Shown here in pieces: positions 29,798 through 39,694 of a stretch of DNA of 64,000 nucleotides. Within the stretch, counting starts at the first letter, position 1, and each line of letters starts with the position of its first letter. Both the position numbers and the translations under genes were made by a program. Where the stretch lies: positions 3,116,001-3,180,000 of the forward strand of contig NZ_CP120361.1 of assembly GCF_029457495.1 (NCBI RefSeq). The letters run 5' to 3'. The stretch comes from Chelativorans sp. AA-79 (GTDB lineage: Bacteria; Pseudomonadota; Alphaproteobacteria; Rhizobiales; Rhizobiaceae). The notes under the pieces are model-generated. The model saw nothing but the letters and a program-made list of their open reading frames with translations. It searched no databases and had not been told where the DNA came from.

Positions 29798-30539
29798 ATC
29801 TGTCCTCGACATCCGCGACTTGAGAAAGAATTTCGGCGCGCTGAAGGCCACCGACGGCGTGAGCCTCACGCTGCTGCCCGGTGAGATCCACGCGCTCATC
29901 GGGCCGAATGGCGCCGGCAAGAGCACGCTCATCCACCAGATCTCGGGTTCGCTGAAGCCCGATGGCGGGACGATCCGCTTCCTAGGGCAGGATATGGCCG
30001 GGCTCGATATGGCGGCGCGGGCGCGGCTGGGGCTCGCGCGCAGCTTCCAGACCTCCTCGCTGGCGCAGGAGTTCTCGGCCCTGCGCAATGTCATGCTGGC
30101 GGTGCAGGCGAGAGCCGGCTCGAGCCTGCGCTTCTTCCGCCCGGTGATGCGCGACCGGCGCTTGACCGAGCCGGCCATGGCCATGCTCGAACGCGTCGGC
30201 CTTGCGCATCGCGCGCATGTGCCGGCGGCGGAGCTTTCCCACGGCGAACGCCGCCAGCTCGAGATCGCCATCGCGCTGGCGCTCGGCCCCAGGGCGTTCC
30301 TGCTGGACGAGCCGATGGCCGGCATGGGGCCGGAGGGCTCGAAGAGCCTCACGCATTTCCTTGACGGCCTGCGGCAGGAGGCGCCAATCCTGCTGGTCGA
30401 GCACGACATGGACGCCGTATTCGCGCTTGCCGACCGCATTTCCGTCCTCGTCTACGGCCGCATCATCGCCACGGGAAAGGTGGACGAGATCCGCAATGAC
30501 GCGGAAGTCCGCCGCGCCTATCTCGGAGAAGAGACGTGA
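29790..30539 (+). CDS. ABC transporter ATP-binding protein (LivG-like)
   Basis: A 249-residue ATPase of the HAAT transporter. Walker A is GPNGAGKST, the signature is LSHGERRQLEIA and Walker B is AFLLDEPMAGMGP, with LLVEHDMDAVF as switch region. The start at 29790 (MAESVLDIR, with AAGGAG upstream) is chosen; the longer frame overlaps livM. It overlaps livF by a GTGA junction. Confidence 0.93.
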   Translation: MAESVLDIRDLRKNFGALKATDGVSLTLLPGEIHALIGPNGAGKSTLIHQISGSLKPDGGTIRFLGQDMAGLDMAARARLGLARSFQTSSLAQEFSALRNVMLAVQARAGSSLRFFRPVMRDRRLTEPAMAMLERVGLAHRAHVPAAELSHGERRQLEIAIALALGPRAFLLDEPMAGMGPEGSKSLTHFLDGLRQEAPILLVEHDMDAVFALADRISVLVYGRIIATGKVDEIRNDAEVRRAYLGEET

Positions 30540-31222
30540 GCCTGCTGGAGCTGAAGAACGTCGAAGCCTTCTATGGCGCATCGCAGGCGCTGTTCGGCGT
30601 GAATCTCGCAGTCCGGGAGGGCGAAGTCGTAGCGCTCATGGGCCGCAACGGCATGGGCAAGACGACGACGATCCGCTCCGTCTTCGGCCTCACCCGCGCC
30701 CGCGCGGGCTCCATCCGTTTCGCCGGACGGGAGATCGCAGCGCTTAGGCCGTACCGCATCGCGCGTCTGGGTCTCGGGCTCGTGCCCGAGGGCCGGCGCT
30801 GCTTCCCGAACCTCACCGTTGCGGAGAACCTGCTTGCCGCCGCGCGCGACGGCGAATGGACCTTCAGACGGGTGGTGGGGCTCTTTCCGCGCCTGGCAGA
30901 GCGGCGCGACCAGTACGCCAACTCGCTTTCGGGTGGCGAGCAGCAGATGCTCGCCATCGGCCGCGCGCTGATGACCAATCCGCGCCTCCTGATCCTCGAC
31001 GAGGCAACGGAGGGGCTGGCGCCCGTGATCCGGCGGGACATCTGGGCGGCGATCGCCAGGCTCAAGGCCGGCGGCCAATCGATCCTCGTTGTCGACAAGA
31101 CGCTTTCGGAACTGCTACCCGTGGCCGATCGCTGCTTCGTGCTCGAAAAGGGCGCAACTGTCTTCGAAGGTCCGCCTCAGGCGCTCACGCCGGAGCTCCA
31201 GGACAGGTATCTGGGCGTTTGA
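30536..31222 (+). CDS. ABC transporter ATP-binding protein (LivF-like)
   Basis: A 228-residue second ATPase of the same transporter. Walker A is GRNGMGKTT, the signature is LSGGEQQMLAIGRAL and Walker B is LLILDEATEGLAP. It starts at a GTG overlapping the livG stop. It is the last gene of the operon; the following RidA-like gene is on the opposite strand. Confidence 0.93.
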   Translation: MSLLELKNVEAFYGASQALFGVNLAVREGEVVALMGRNGMGKTTTIRSVFGLTRARAGSIRFAGREIAALRPYRIARLGLGLVPEGRRCFPNLTVAENLLAAARDGEWTFRRVVGLFPRLAERRDQYANSLSGGEQQMLAIGRALMTNPRLLILDEATEGLAPVIRRDIWAAIARLKAGGQSILVVDKTLSELLPVADRCFVLEKGATVFEGPPQALTPELQDRYLGV

Positions 31223-31255
31223 GGCGGCTTCAGTTCACCGCCCAGCCGTGAAGCC

Positions 31256-31651
31256 TTAATCCGGCACCACCGCCATGGCCTGGATCTCCACCTTGGCGCG
31301 ATCCTCCATCAGCCCAGCCACCTGCATGGCGGCCATGGCCGGATAATACCAGCCCATCGCCTCGCGGTAGACGACCCCGATCTGCTTGAGGTTTGCCAAG
31401 TACTCGGTCTTGTCGGTAAAATACCAGGTCATGGAGGTGATGTGCTCGGGCCTTGCGTCGGCCTCAGCCAGCACGGCCGTCACATTGAGGAGCGCCTGCC
31501 GCACCTGGCCAGCCAGATCATCGGTCTCGAACACGCAGTCCTCGTTCCAGCCAACCTGCCCGCCGACGAAGACGAACCTGCCGCGTGCGGCAATACCGTT
31601 TGCATAGCCTTTGGGCTTCTTCCATCCCCTGGGCTGCAAGATGCTGTGCAT
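31256..31651 (-). CDS. RidA-like protein lacking the catalytic arginine
   Basis: A 131-residue protein of the Rid/YjgF fold: ARGRFVFVGGQVGWNED at the N-terminus, VRQALLNVTAVLAEADA, and a C-terminal AKVEIQAMAVVPD. The catalytic Arg of RidA is expected around YYPAMAAMQV but is absent, so it belongs to an inactive-type Rid subfamily (Rid5-7-like), which are probably not imine deaminases. It converges with the transporter operon. It may belong to the same catabolic block, though its role is unknown. Confidence 0.82.
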   Translation of the reverse strand: MHSILQPRGWKKPKGYANGIAARGRFVFVGGQVGWNEDCVFETDDLAGQVRQALLNVTAVLAEADARPEHITSMTWYFTDKTEYLANLKQIGVVYREAMGWYYPAMAAMQVAGLMEDRAKVEIQAMAVVPD

Positions 31652-31896
31652 GGAAATCCCTCAATTCACAAAAATGACAGCCGAAACCAGGCCTGTCACG
31701 CTCCACCCGGAATCTGCCGGGCGATGACCACCTTCGGCAGAGAGCCCCCAACAGGAGGGTACTGCAACCACTATATTTCAAGCCATATCGGCATCCGCCG
31801 GCGCCTGCGGCCAAAGCGCCGCGGGGGCTTGCAAAGACGTCATTTATGCTACAAACGCAGCGCGATAGATCAAGACGAGCGCTTGCGGAGATTACC

Positions 31897-32142
31897 ATGG
31901 CTGGCCACGCGACACCGCATTTCCAGAACACGAACGGGTATCCGTCGATCGAGATCGGTGTGAAGGAGTTCATGTGCGTCGGCGCCACGCCGCCCTTCGA
32001 TCATCCACATGTCTTCCTGGATATGGGCGACGATTCGGAACGCGTCTGCCCCTATTGCTCGACGCTCTACCGCTACAATCCGCAGCTCAAGGCGAACGAA
32101 ACCGTCCCGGCCGATTGCGTCTTCGACGAAGAGGCCGTTTGA
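31897..32142 (+). CDS. CHCC zinc-finger protein (NDUFS6-like)
   Basis: An 81-residue protein with ligands spaced as CVGATPPFDHPHVFLDMG and RVCPYCSTLYRY, the CHCC zinc-finger pattern of the mitochondrial complex I 13-kDa subunit and its alphaproteobacterial homologues. The start at 31897 (MAGHATPHF) is preceded by GCGGAG; the longer frame adds non-homologous residues. A structural role in respiratory complex I is inferred from the family. It is translationally coupled to the FAD monooxygenase gene. Confidence 0.85.
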   Translation: MAGHATPHFQNTNGYPSIEIGVKEFMCVGATPPFDHPHVFLDMGDDSERVCPYCSTLYRYNPQLKANETVPADCVFDEEAV

Positions 32143-33347
32143 TCCCGAAATCGGCCGTGGTTGAGCGCAGGATTGTCGTCGCCGGCGCCGGCATAGCCGG
32201 TTTGACCGCCGCTCTCGCCTTTGCCGCCAAAGGAAATGCAGTCACCATTTTCGAGCGCGCCGCGCGGCTCGAGGAAGTGGGCGCCGGGCTGCAGCTCTCC
32301 CCCAATGCCACCCGCATCCTCCGTTCCCTCGGCGTGCTGGACGCCCTGCGGCAGAATGCGGTCGCGCCGGTGGCTATTGTTTTAAAGGACGCAAGAACAC
32401 TCGCGTCCCTTGCCCGTGTGCCCCTGGGCGACGCGGCGGAAGAGCGTTGGGGCGCGCCTTATCTGGTCGCCCATCGCGCGGACCTGCAGCGCGCCCTTCT
32501 TGATACGCTCGGGCAGGTACCGGCGGTCACTCTCACGACGGGCGCCGAGGTGATCGGTGCCGATCTCGGCCTGCACGGTGCCAGGATCAAGCTGCGGGAG
32601 CAGGACGGCGAGCGGGAGATCGAAGCCGACCTGCTGGTCGGCGCCGACGGCGTATGGTCCGGGCTCAGGCGTCTGACCGCCGGCAAACCAAGCCGCTACA
32701 CCGGCTATGTGGCCTATCGCGCAGTGCTTTCCCGGCGGCTGGAGGGTGCGATCGCACCCGATGCGGTGACGGCCGTGCTCTCACCGGATTTCCACCTCAT
32801 CGCCTACCCGCTGCGCGGCGGCACGGCGACCAATCTCGTCGTGGTGGCACGAAGCGCGGAGATAGGGCGCGGCTGGGCAAACGTCGCCGACAGGGTTCAC
32901 CTGCGGCGCAAGATGGAGCGCGCCGCGCCGGCGCTTTCGGCCATCATCGAGGACGCCGGCGCCTGGACAGCATGGCCCATCCATGCGGTGGATGGACGCG
33001 GGGGCTGGACCGATGCCAGGGGTCTCGCCCTCATCGGCGACGCCGCGCACGCGCTGAGCCCCTATGCGGCACAGGGTGCGGCCATGGCCATCGAGGATGC
33101 CGCCGCACTGGCGGCGCTTACGGCCGGTACGGCCGACCTTCCCGCGGCATTGACCACCTTCGAGCAGGTGCGGTCGCGGCGCGTGCGCCGCGTGGCCAGG
33201 CGCGGCGACTTCAACCGGTTCGTGTGGCATGCGGAGGGCCCCGCCGCATTGGCGCGCAACCTTGTGCTGCGGCTTCGGAGCGGACCGAGCCTAGCGGCCG
33301 ATCTCGACTGGCTCTACGGCTATGACGCAGACGCGAAGCAGCCTTGA
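32139..33347 (+). CDS. FAD-dependent monooxygenase (salicylate hydroxylase/UbiH-like)
   Basis: A 402-residue flavoprotein hydroxylase. FAD-binding motifs are VVAGAGIAGLTAALAFAAKG at the N-terminus, LLVGADGVWS in the middle, and LALIGDAAHALSPYAAQG. The length is that of class A aromatic hydroxylases acting on phenolic acids. The start is probably a TTG at 32139 overlapping the stop of the zinc-finger gene, with GAAGAGG upstream. A GTG at 32157 is an alternative. The substrate is unknown. Confidence 0.83.
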   Translation: MIPKSAVVERRIVVAGAGIAGLTAALAFAAKGNAVTIFERAARLEEVGAGLQLSPNATRILRSLGVLDALRQNAVAPVAIVLKDARTLASLARVPLGDAAEERWGAPYLVAHRADLQRALLDTLGQVPAVTLTTGAEVIGADLGLHGARIKLREQDGEREIEADLLVGADGVWSGLRRLTAGKPSRYTGYVAYRAVLSRRLEGAIAPDAVTAVLSPDFHLIAYPLRGGTATNLVVVARSAEIGRGWANVADRVHLRRKMERAAPALSAIIEDAGAWTAWPIHAVDGRGGWTDARGLALIGDAAHALSPYAAQGAAMAIEDAAALAALTAGTADLPAALTTFEQVRSRRVRRVARRGDFNRFVWHAEGPAALARNLVLRLRSGPSLAADLDWLYGYDADAKQP

Positions 33348-33389
33348 AAGACCGTTCGCCCTGCATACAGACGCGCCGGCCCCGCTCTC

Positions 33390-34193
33390 TCAATGCAGGA
33401 TCTGCGACAGGAAGAGCTTCGTGCGCTCGTGCTGCGGATGGTCGAAGAACTCGTCCGGCGTGTTCTGCTCCACGATCTGCCCCTGATCCATGAAGATCAC
33501 CCGGTTCGCCACCTGGCGGGCGAAGCCCATCTCGTGCGTGACGCAGATCATCGTCATGCCCTCCTGCGCCAGGTCCACCATGGTATCGAGCACTTCCTTG
33601 ATCATTTCGGGATCGAGCGCCGAAGTCGGCTCGTCGAAGAGCATGATGCGCGGGTTCATGCAGAGCGCACGGGCGATGGCCACGCGCTGCTGCTGCCCAC
33701 CCGAAAGCTGGCCGGGATATTTGTGCGCCTGCTCCGGGATACGAACGCGCTCCAGATAATGCATGGCGATCTCCTCGGCCTCCTTGCGCGGCGTCTTGCG
33801 CACCCAGATCGGCGCGAGCGTGCAGTTCTCCAGGATCGTCAGATGCGGGAAGAGATTGAAGTGCTGGAACACCATGCCGACCTCGCGGCGCACCTCGTCG
33901 ATCTTCTTCAGATCGTTGGTGAGCTCGATGCCGTCGACGACGATCCTGCCCTTCTGGTGCTCCTCGAGCCGGTTGATGCAGCGGATCATGGTGGATTTCC
34001 CGGAGCCGGACGGCCCGCAGACCACGATGCGCTCGCCGCTCATCACCTTGAGGTTGATGTCGCGCAGCACGTGAAAATCACCATACCATTTGTGCATGCC
34101 GACGATCTCGATGGCGACATCGGTATCGGAGATCTTGAGCTTGGACCGATCGATACGGATGTCTTCGGCGGCGGGCAGGTTCTGGGCAGCCAT
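33390..34193 (-). CDS. aapP: General L-amino acid ABC transporter ATPase
   Basis: A 267-residue polar amino acid transporter ATPase. Walker A is GPSGSGKST, the signature is [15 protein letters not shown] and Walker B is [14 protein letters not shown], with [16 protein letters not shown] after it. It is the last gene of aapJQMP, the broad-specificity L-amino acid uptake system characterised in rhizobia. The start at 34193 (MAAQNLPA) has a GGGAGA ribosome-binding site. Confidence 0.95.
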   Translation of the reverse strand: MAAQNLPAAEDIRIDRSKLKISDTDVAIEIVGMHKWYGDFHVLRDINLKVMSGERIVVCGPSGSGKSTMIRCINRLEEHQKGRIVVDGIELTNDLKKIDEVRREVGMVFQHFNLFPHLTILENCTLAPIWVRKTPRKEAEEIAMHYLERVRIPEQAHKYPGQLSGGQQQRVAIARALCMNPRIMLFDEPTSALDPEMIKEVLDTMVDLAQEGMTMICVTHEMGFARQVANRVIFMDQGQIVEQNTPDEFFDHPQHERTKLFLSQILH

Positions 34194-34206
34194 TCCGGTC
34201 TCCCTC

Positions 34207-35703
34207 TTATCGTTTGTGGCCGGTATCGAGCCGGCGTTCAATGAACATCGAATAGCGCGACATGCCGAAGCAGAAGAGCCAGTAGACGAAGCCGGCGAAG
34301 ACGAGGCCGGTGGCCGCGGTGCTCGGCGTGATCCAGTTCGGATCGGAAAAGCCCCTGCGGACGGTGCCCAGGAGATCGGCGAGGCCGATGATGTAGACCA
34401 GGCTCGTGTCCTTGAAGAGGCCGATGAAGGTGTTGACGATCCCGGGGATCACGAGCTTGATCGCCTGCGGCATGACGACGAGGCGCATCATCTGCCAATA
34501 GCCCAGACCGAGGGCCTGAGCGCCCTCATATTGGCCTTTGGGGATGGCCTGGAGCCCGCCGCGGATCACCTCGGCCATATAGGCCGCCGAAAAGACAGCC
34601 ACTCCGATCAAGGCCCTCAGCAACTGGTTGAAGGTCACCCCGTCCGGCAGGAGCAGCGGGATCATGAAGGCGGACATGAAGAGAACGGTGATCAGCGGCA
34701 CGCCGCGCCAGAACTCGATGAAGATGATCGAGAAGAGGCGCACCGCCGGCAGATGCGAACGTCGGCCGAGCGCCAGCAGGATGCCGATGGGCAAGGAAGC
34801 GGCGATGCCCGTGAGCGCCACCACCAGCGTGAGCATGAGGCCGCCCCACAGATTCGTCGGCACCCGCCGCAGGCCGAAATCCGCAGCCAGGACGAAGATC
34901 AGGACGGCGGTCACCAGGGGAGGAAGGAGAACGCGCATCCCGGCCGCGGAACGCCAGGTGCCGCCACGCAGCGACGACGAAATGCTCAGGCTGAGCGATC
35001 CCACCGCAGCCAGGAAGGCGAGCAGCGACAATGTGGAGAAGTCGAAACCGAGAAGCGGGACGCGGCCGCTGGGCACGATATTGGCGAGAAGAAGGATGAC
35101 GAGCGCAATCCCGGCAAGAATGGTCGCTGCCTTCAGCAGGGAAGCCGGCACGGCGGCGTTGCCGCCGGCGAAAGCGGCGGAGACGAAGGCTGCAATGATG
35201 ATCAGGAAAGCGATCCAGCCGCCATTGAGGCCGATATTCCCGCCAGTAAGCAACACCAGGGCCACAAAGGGAAAGCCGACCGCCAGCAGGATTCCGCTCA
35301 GCTTCTTGTATGGAGCCGCCGGAATCGCCAGCGGTGCCACCAGGACCACCAGGAGAACGAAGACGAGATCAACGCGCCAGCGCTCGCCGAGCGGATAAAG
35401 GCCGTAGAGGAACTGACCGAATTTCGCGCGCACGAAGGCCCAGCATGCCCCCACTGCACCGCCCTCGCCCGCAAGACACGCCTCCCGGTCCGTGCCCGCG
35501 AAGGTGGCAGTCGTGAGCCCCCACTGGATCAGCTGCCAGACGGCCCAGACGGTGAAGAGACCGAGGACGATGGTGATGACGGAATCGAATGGTGTGGCAA
35601 AAAGATTCCTGCGCAGCATCGCCCCCGTGCCGAATTCGCTGGGCGGCGGGGGAAGCGCCGGCTGCTGCTCGCGGGCGACATAGGCTGCTACCTGTTCTTC
35701 CAT
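34207..35703 (-). CDS. aapM: General L-amino acid ABC transporter permease
   Basis: A 498-residue inner-membrane permease. Residues about 20-290 carry many hydrophobic segments. The C-terminal HisM-type domain contains [20 protein letters not shown] and the EAA loop [20 protein letters not shown]. The long N-terminal membrane extension is typical of AapM rather than of simple HisM permeases. It lies 9 bp after aapQ. Confidence 0.95.
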   Translation of the reverse strand: MEEQVAAYVAREQQPALPPPPSEFGTGAMLRRNLFATPFDSVITIVLGLFTVWAVWQLIQWGLTTATFAGTDREACLAGEGGAVGACWAFVRAKFGQFLYGLYPLGERWRVDLVFVLLVVLVAPLAIPAAPYKKLSGILLAVGFPFVALVLLTGGNIGLNGGWIAFLIIIAAFVSAAFAGGNAAVPASLLKAATILAGIALVILLLANIVPSGRVPLLGFDFSTLSLLAFLAAVGSLSLSISSSLRGGTWRSAAGMRVLLPPLVTAVLIFVLAADFGLRRVPTNLWGGLMLTLVVALTGIAASLPIGILLALGRRSHLPAVRLFSIIFIEFWRGVPLITVLFMSAFMIPLLLPDGVTFNQLLRALIGVAVFSAAYMAEVIRGGLQAIPKGQYEGAQALGLGYWQMMRLVVMPQAIKLVIPGIVNTFIGLFKDTSLVYIIGLADLLGTVRRGFSDPNWITPSTAATGLVFAGFVYWLFCFGMSRYSMFIERRLDTGHKR

Positions 35704-35712
35704 CGCAGGCTC

Positions 35713-36903
35713 CTATCGCTCCACCAGCGCCACGCGGGCGTTGAACCAGTTCATGAAGGTCGCGGTCGCGATGCTGAGCCCGAGATAGACCACCATCCAG
35801 ATCGCCACCACCTCGACGGACTGGCCGGTCTGGTTGAGCACGGTGGAGCCGATGGCGACGAGCTCCGGATAGCCCACGGCAAGGCCCAGCGAGGAGTTCT
35901 TGGTGAGATTCAGATACTGGCTCGTCAGCGGTGGGATCACCACACGGAAAGCCTGGGGCACGACGACGAGCCGCAGCGTCTGGCCTCGCTTCAGGCCGAG
36001 CGCGGAGGCGGCCTCCGTCTGCCCCTTGGAAACGGAAAGAATGCCCGCACGAACGATCTCGGCGATGAAGGCGGCGGTGTAGAAGGACAAGGCCAGGAAG
36101 AGCGACAGGAATTCGGGCTTGATCTGCCAGCCGCCCACCAGGTTGAAGCGCGTGGCCTGCGGAATTTCGAAGCCCACCGGGAAACCGGCCACCGCGAAAA
36201 CCACCAGCGGCAGCCCGATGATCAGCCCGAGCGTCGGCCACAGGATCGGGCGGCGCTCGCCCGTCTGCATCTGCCGCCGCTTGTTCCGCCGCGAAAGAAG
36301 GATGGCCCCGGCGATTCCGAGGACGAAGGCCGCCAACGTCCAGACGGCGGCAGGCTCGAAGACGGCGGCGGGTGTCTGCAGCCCGCGATTGGAGAGATAG
36401 GCGCCGAAAGGAAGCTCCACCGCCTGCCTGGGGAGCGGCAGGACCGAAAGCACGCCGAAATACCAGAACAGGATGACCAGAAGCGGAGGGATGTTGCGGA
36501 AGGTCTCGACATAGACGGTGCTGAGCCCACGCACCAGGTAATTGCGCGACAGCCGGCCGATGCCGATGATGAAGCCGACCAGGGTCGCCAGCACGATGCC
36601 CGAGGAAGCGACGATCACCGTGTTGGTGATGCCGACCAGCAAGGCGCGTCCATAGCTCGAATTGGCGGAGTAGGCGATAGGCACTTGCCCGATATCGAAT
36701 CCGGCCCGCGACGACAGGAAGCCGAAACCTGAGGCAATCCGCGCGTCTCTCAGGTTCTGGACCGTGTTGTTGATGAGCCACGCGGCGAAGGCCACGATGG
36801 CGATGATCAGCACGATCTGGATGATCAGGCCGCGCGTGCGGGAATCCCGCATGAGCCCTACCCGCTCATGCGGCATTGAAATGCTCGAGGTTTCGACCGT
36901 CAT
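35713..36903 (-). CDS. aapQ: General L-amino acid ABC transporter permease
   Basis: A 396-residue permease partner of AapM. TM segments start with GLIIQIVLIIAIVAFAAWLI. The HisM-type EAA loop is AGILSVSKGQTEAASALGLK. The segment LGIAGAILLSRRNKRRQMQT marks the internal cytoplasmic loop seen in AapQ. It follows aapJ after 116 bp that contain a strong hairpin. Confidence 0.95.
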   Translation of the reverse strand: MTVETSSISMPHERVGLMRDSRTRGLIIQIVLIIAIVAFAAWLINNTVQNLRDARIASGFGFLSSRAGFDIGQVPIAYSANSSYGRALLVGITNTVIVASSGIVLATLVGFIIGIGRLSRNYLVRGLSTVYVETFRNIPPLLVILFWYFGVLSVLPLPRQAVELPFGAYLSNRGLQTPAAVFEPAAVWTLAAFVLGIAGAILLSRRNKRRQMQTGERRPILWPTLGLIIGLPLVVFAVAGFPVGFEIPQATRFNLVGGWQIKPEFLSLFLALSFYTAAFIAEIVRAGILSVSKGQTEAASALGLKRGQTLRLVVVPQAFRVVIPPLTSQYLNLTKNSSLGLAVGYPELVAIGSTVLNQTGQSVEVVAIWMVVYLGLSIATATFMNWFNARVALVER

Positions 36904-36970
36904 CTGGTTCGCCTATGCGGCGTCGGGGCTGCCCGTTCGGACAGCCTGTCACAGCCTGCCAAAACGGAAG

Positions 36971-37006
36971 AGCCGCGCCCGCCGGGGTCAGCCCCCCGGC
37001 GCGGCT
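36971..37006 (-). terminator. Intercistronic hairpin between aapJ and aapQ
   Basis: GC-rich inverted repeat with arms AGCCGCGC and GCGCGGCT and inner CCGGGG pairing, close after the aapJ stop codon. On the minus strand it is followed by only short T clusters (CTTCCGTTTTGG). A partial terminator or 3'-end stabiliser that keeps the binding protein more abundant than the permeases is the usual role for such hairpins; here this is inference. Confidence 0.6.
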
Positions 37007-37019
37007 CCGGCTAGCCTGA

Positions 37020-38042
37020 TCAGCGGATCGGCGGAGCGTATTGCAGGCCGCCCTTGGTCCACAATGCGTTCTGGCCGCGCTGGATCTTCAACGGCGTGTC
37101 CGGGCCGATATTGCGGTTGAATATCTCTCCGTAGTTTCCGACGGCCTTGATGACGTTCACCATCCAGTCGTTGGTAAGGCCGACGTCCTGCCCGAAGGTG
37201 CCATCGGTGCCGAGGAGGCGGCGGATATCCGGATTCTCCGAATTGGCCGCCATGTCCTCGACATTCTCCTGCGTCACGCCAAGTTCCTCGGCGTTGATCA
37301 GGCCGAAATGCACCCATTTGACGATATCGAACCACTGTTCGTCACCCTGGCGCACCACGGGCCCCAGCGGCTCCTTGGAGATGATCTCCGGCAGAACGAC
37401 GTGCTCGTCGGGATTTGAAAGCTCGAGACGGCTGGCATAGAGGCCCGAGGCGTCGGTCGTCAGCACGTCGCAGCGGCCCTGCTCATAGGCCGAGTTAACA
37501 TCCGACTGCGATTCGATGACGACCGGATTGAACTCCATGTTGTTCGCGCGGAAGTAGTCGGTCAGGTTCAGCTCGGTCGTCGTGCCGGACTGTACGCAGA
37601 CCGTGGCGCCCGAAAGCTGCAGCGCCGAGGTGACGTTCAGATCCCTGCGGACCATGAAGCCCTGGCCATCATAATAGTTGACGCCCACGAAATTGAGGCC
37701 GAGCGCGGTGTCGCGGTTCATGGTCCAGGTCGTGTTGCGGGCGAGCATGTCGACCTCGTTGTTCTGCAGCGCCGGGAACCGCTGCACGGCCGAGAGCGGC
37801 GAGTATTGCACCTTGCTCGCATCTCCGTCGAAGATCGCGGCAGCCACGGCCTTGCAGTAATCGACGTCCAGGCCCTGCCATTCGCCCTGATCGTTCTGGG
37901 ATGCAAAGCCCGGCAGGCCCGTATTGACGCCGCAGCGCAGCGCATCCCTGTTCTTCACCTCGTCGAGCGTGGCCGCCGAGGCCGGGACGGCGGCGGAAGC
38001 GATCACGACCGAACCGAGCAATGCCTTGATGAGATTGTTCAT
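37020..38042 (-). CDS. aapJ: General L-amino acid ABC transporter substrate-binding protein
   Basis: A 340-residue periplasmic protein. The signal peptide ends VPASAATL. Mature-domain motifs include RCGVNTGLPGFASQNDQGEW and GLDVDYCKAVAAAIF, of the family-3 binding-protein class. It is the first gene of the aap operon, divergent from metC with about 250 bp between, where promoters of both should lie. Confidence 0.95.
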   Translation of the reverse strand: MNNLIKALLGSVVIASAAVPASAATLDEVKNRDALRCGVNTGLPGFASQNDQGEWQGLDVDYCKAVAAAIFDGDASKVQYSPLSAVQRFPALQNNEVDMLARNTTWTMNRDTALGLNFVGVNYYDGQGFMVRRDLNVTSALQLSGATVCVQSGTTTELNLTDYFRANNMEFNPVVIESQSDVNSAYEQGRCDVLTTDASGLYASRLELSNPDEHVVLPEIISKEPLGPVVRQGDEQWFDIVKWVHFGLINAEELGVTQENVEDMAANSENPDIRRLLGTDGTFGQDVGLTNDWMVNVIKAVGNYGEIFNRNIGPDTPLKIQRGQNALWTKGGLQYAPPIR

Positions 38043-38294
38043 GATTGTTGACCCTTATTCTTATGACGCAGGGCTTATCCCCAGGTGACGTGCAGAAGCC
38101 GTAACGTCCATTCTTCGTGACACAGCGGCCGCAGGCTTTCTTCTCCCAAGCACGGGCTTCATCAAATTTAATAAATGCGCCCGGGTCAAGAGCTTACCTT
38201 CGCGCAGGTGGATACGGCCTACCGCTTGTCTATTTCCGCGGGAGACACTAAGCCGGGCGCAATCATGCATTGACGAGGACGGAGCGCAGCCGAC

Positions 38295-39464
38295 ATGGCC
38301 AGGAACGGGAAAAACGGAGGCATCAACACCAGGCTGGCCCATGCGGGCAACGATCCGCGCGCATATCACGGTTTCGTGAACCCGCCGGTCGTGCACGCCT
38401 CGACGGTGCTGTTTCCCGATGCGGGCACGATGGCCGCCCGCAAGCAGAAATACACCTACGGCACGCGCGGGACGCCCACCACCGACGCCCTTGCCGAGGC
38501 GATGAACGAGTTGGAAGGGGCGGCAGGCACGATCATCGTGCCGTCGGGGCTTGCGGCGGTCACGGTTCCGCTCCTCGCCTTCCTCTCGGCGGGTGACCAT
38601 GTGCTTATCGTCGATTCCGTCTACAATCCCACCCGCCGCTTCGCCGACAGCATGCTCGCCCGCCTCGGCGTCGAGGTCGAGTACTATGATCCGCTCGTGG
38701 GCGGCGGAATCGCCGCGCTCATGAAGCCCAGCACCAGGGTCGTCTTCACCGAATCGCCCGGCTCCAACACATTCGAGATGCAGGACGTCCCGGCCATCAC
38801 GGCGGCCGCCCATGCGCGCGGCGCGATCGTCATGATGGACAACACCTGGGCGACCCCTCTCTTTTTCCGTCCGCTCGAGCACGGCGTGGACATCTCGATC
38901 CATGCCGCCACGAAATATCCGGGCGGGCATTCGGATGTGCTGCTGGGCACCGTCTCGGCCAATGCGGACTGCTGGAAAAGGCTGCACGACGCCTTCATCA
39001 CGCTCGGCGCCTGCGCCGGGCCGGACGACGTCTACCAGGTGCTGCGGGGCCTGCGCACCATGGGGGTACGGCTCCAGCGGCATCAGGAAAGCGCATTGGC
39101 GATCGCGCGCTGGCTGGAAGGCCGAGACGAGGTCGCCCAGGTGCTCCACCCGGCCCTTCCCTCGCATCCCGGCCATGCGATCTGGAAACGCGACTTTTCG
39201 GGCGCGAGCGGGCTCTTCTCCTTCGTGCTCGCCGGCGGCGGCACGCGCGAGGCGCATGCCTTCCTCGACGCGCTCCGCATTTTCGGACTCGGCTATTCCT
39301 GGGGCGGCTTCGAGAGCCTCGCCGTAGACGTCTCGCTTGCCGACCGCACGATCGCCAAGGGCGACTATCCCGGTCCCGTCATCCGGCTGCAGATCGGCCT
39401 GGAGGATGTCGAAGATCTGAAGGCGGACATCGAAAACGGCCTGAGGGCTGCAGGCGGGCGATAG
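38295..39464 (+). CDS. metC: Cystathionine beta-lyase (PLP, Cys/Met metabolism)
   Basis: A 389-residue PLP enzyme that cleaves cystathionine to homocysteine. Landmarks are GTRGTPTTDALAEAMNELEG near the N-terminus, VMMDNTWATPLFFRPLEHGV, and the PLP lysine motif ISIHAATKYPGGHSDVLLG. The C-terminal YSWGGFESLA fits the MetC group. It is divergent from aapJ, a conserved rhizobial arrangement. Confidence 0.92.
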   Translation: MARNGKNGGINTRLAHAGNDPRAYHGFVNPPVVHASTVLFPDAGTMAARKQKYTYGTRGTPTTDALAEAMNELEGAAGTIIVPSGLAAVTVPLLAFLSAGDHVLIVDSVYNPTRRFADSMLARLGVEVEYYDPLVGGGIAALMKPSTRVVFTESPGSNTFEMQDVPAITAAAHARGAIVMMDNTWATPLFFRPLEHGVDISIHAATKYPGGHSDVLLGTVSANADCWKRLHDAFITLGACAGPDDVYQVLRGLRTMGVRLQRHQESALAIARWLEGRDEVAQVLHPALPSHPGHAIWKRDFSGASGLFSFVLAGGGTREAHAFLDALRIFGLGYSWGGFESLAVDVSLADRTIAKGDYPGPVIRLQIGLEDVEDLKADIENGLRAAGGR

Positions 39465-39694
39465 CCAGCCATTTTCTAGCCGTGACGGGGCGGCCGGCCC
39501 GATTGTCGCCACAACCATTGCGATTGCCTTGACGCATCCGCCCGTCCTTGATCACGCCCCACAAGACGTTGTTAAGCGAAAGATGCGGATTCCTGCGTGG
39601 CGCCCGCAAAAGCTCCTGCCTCCGGATTGCGCTCTCTTCATATTCGCGCTTTAGTTGCACGAAAGGGGGCGCGGGCTGGTGAAGGAGAAAAGAC

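Noticed and set aside
34090..36732. Plus-strand open frame of about 880 codons
   Set aside because: Antisense to aapM and aapQ; extreme Asp/Glu/His/Arg composition typical of reverse-complemented membrane genes.
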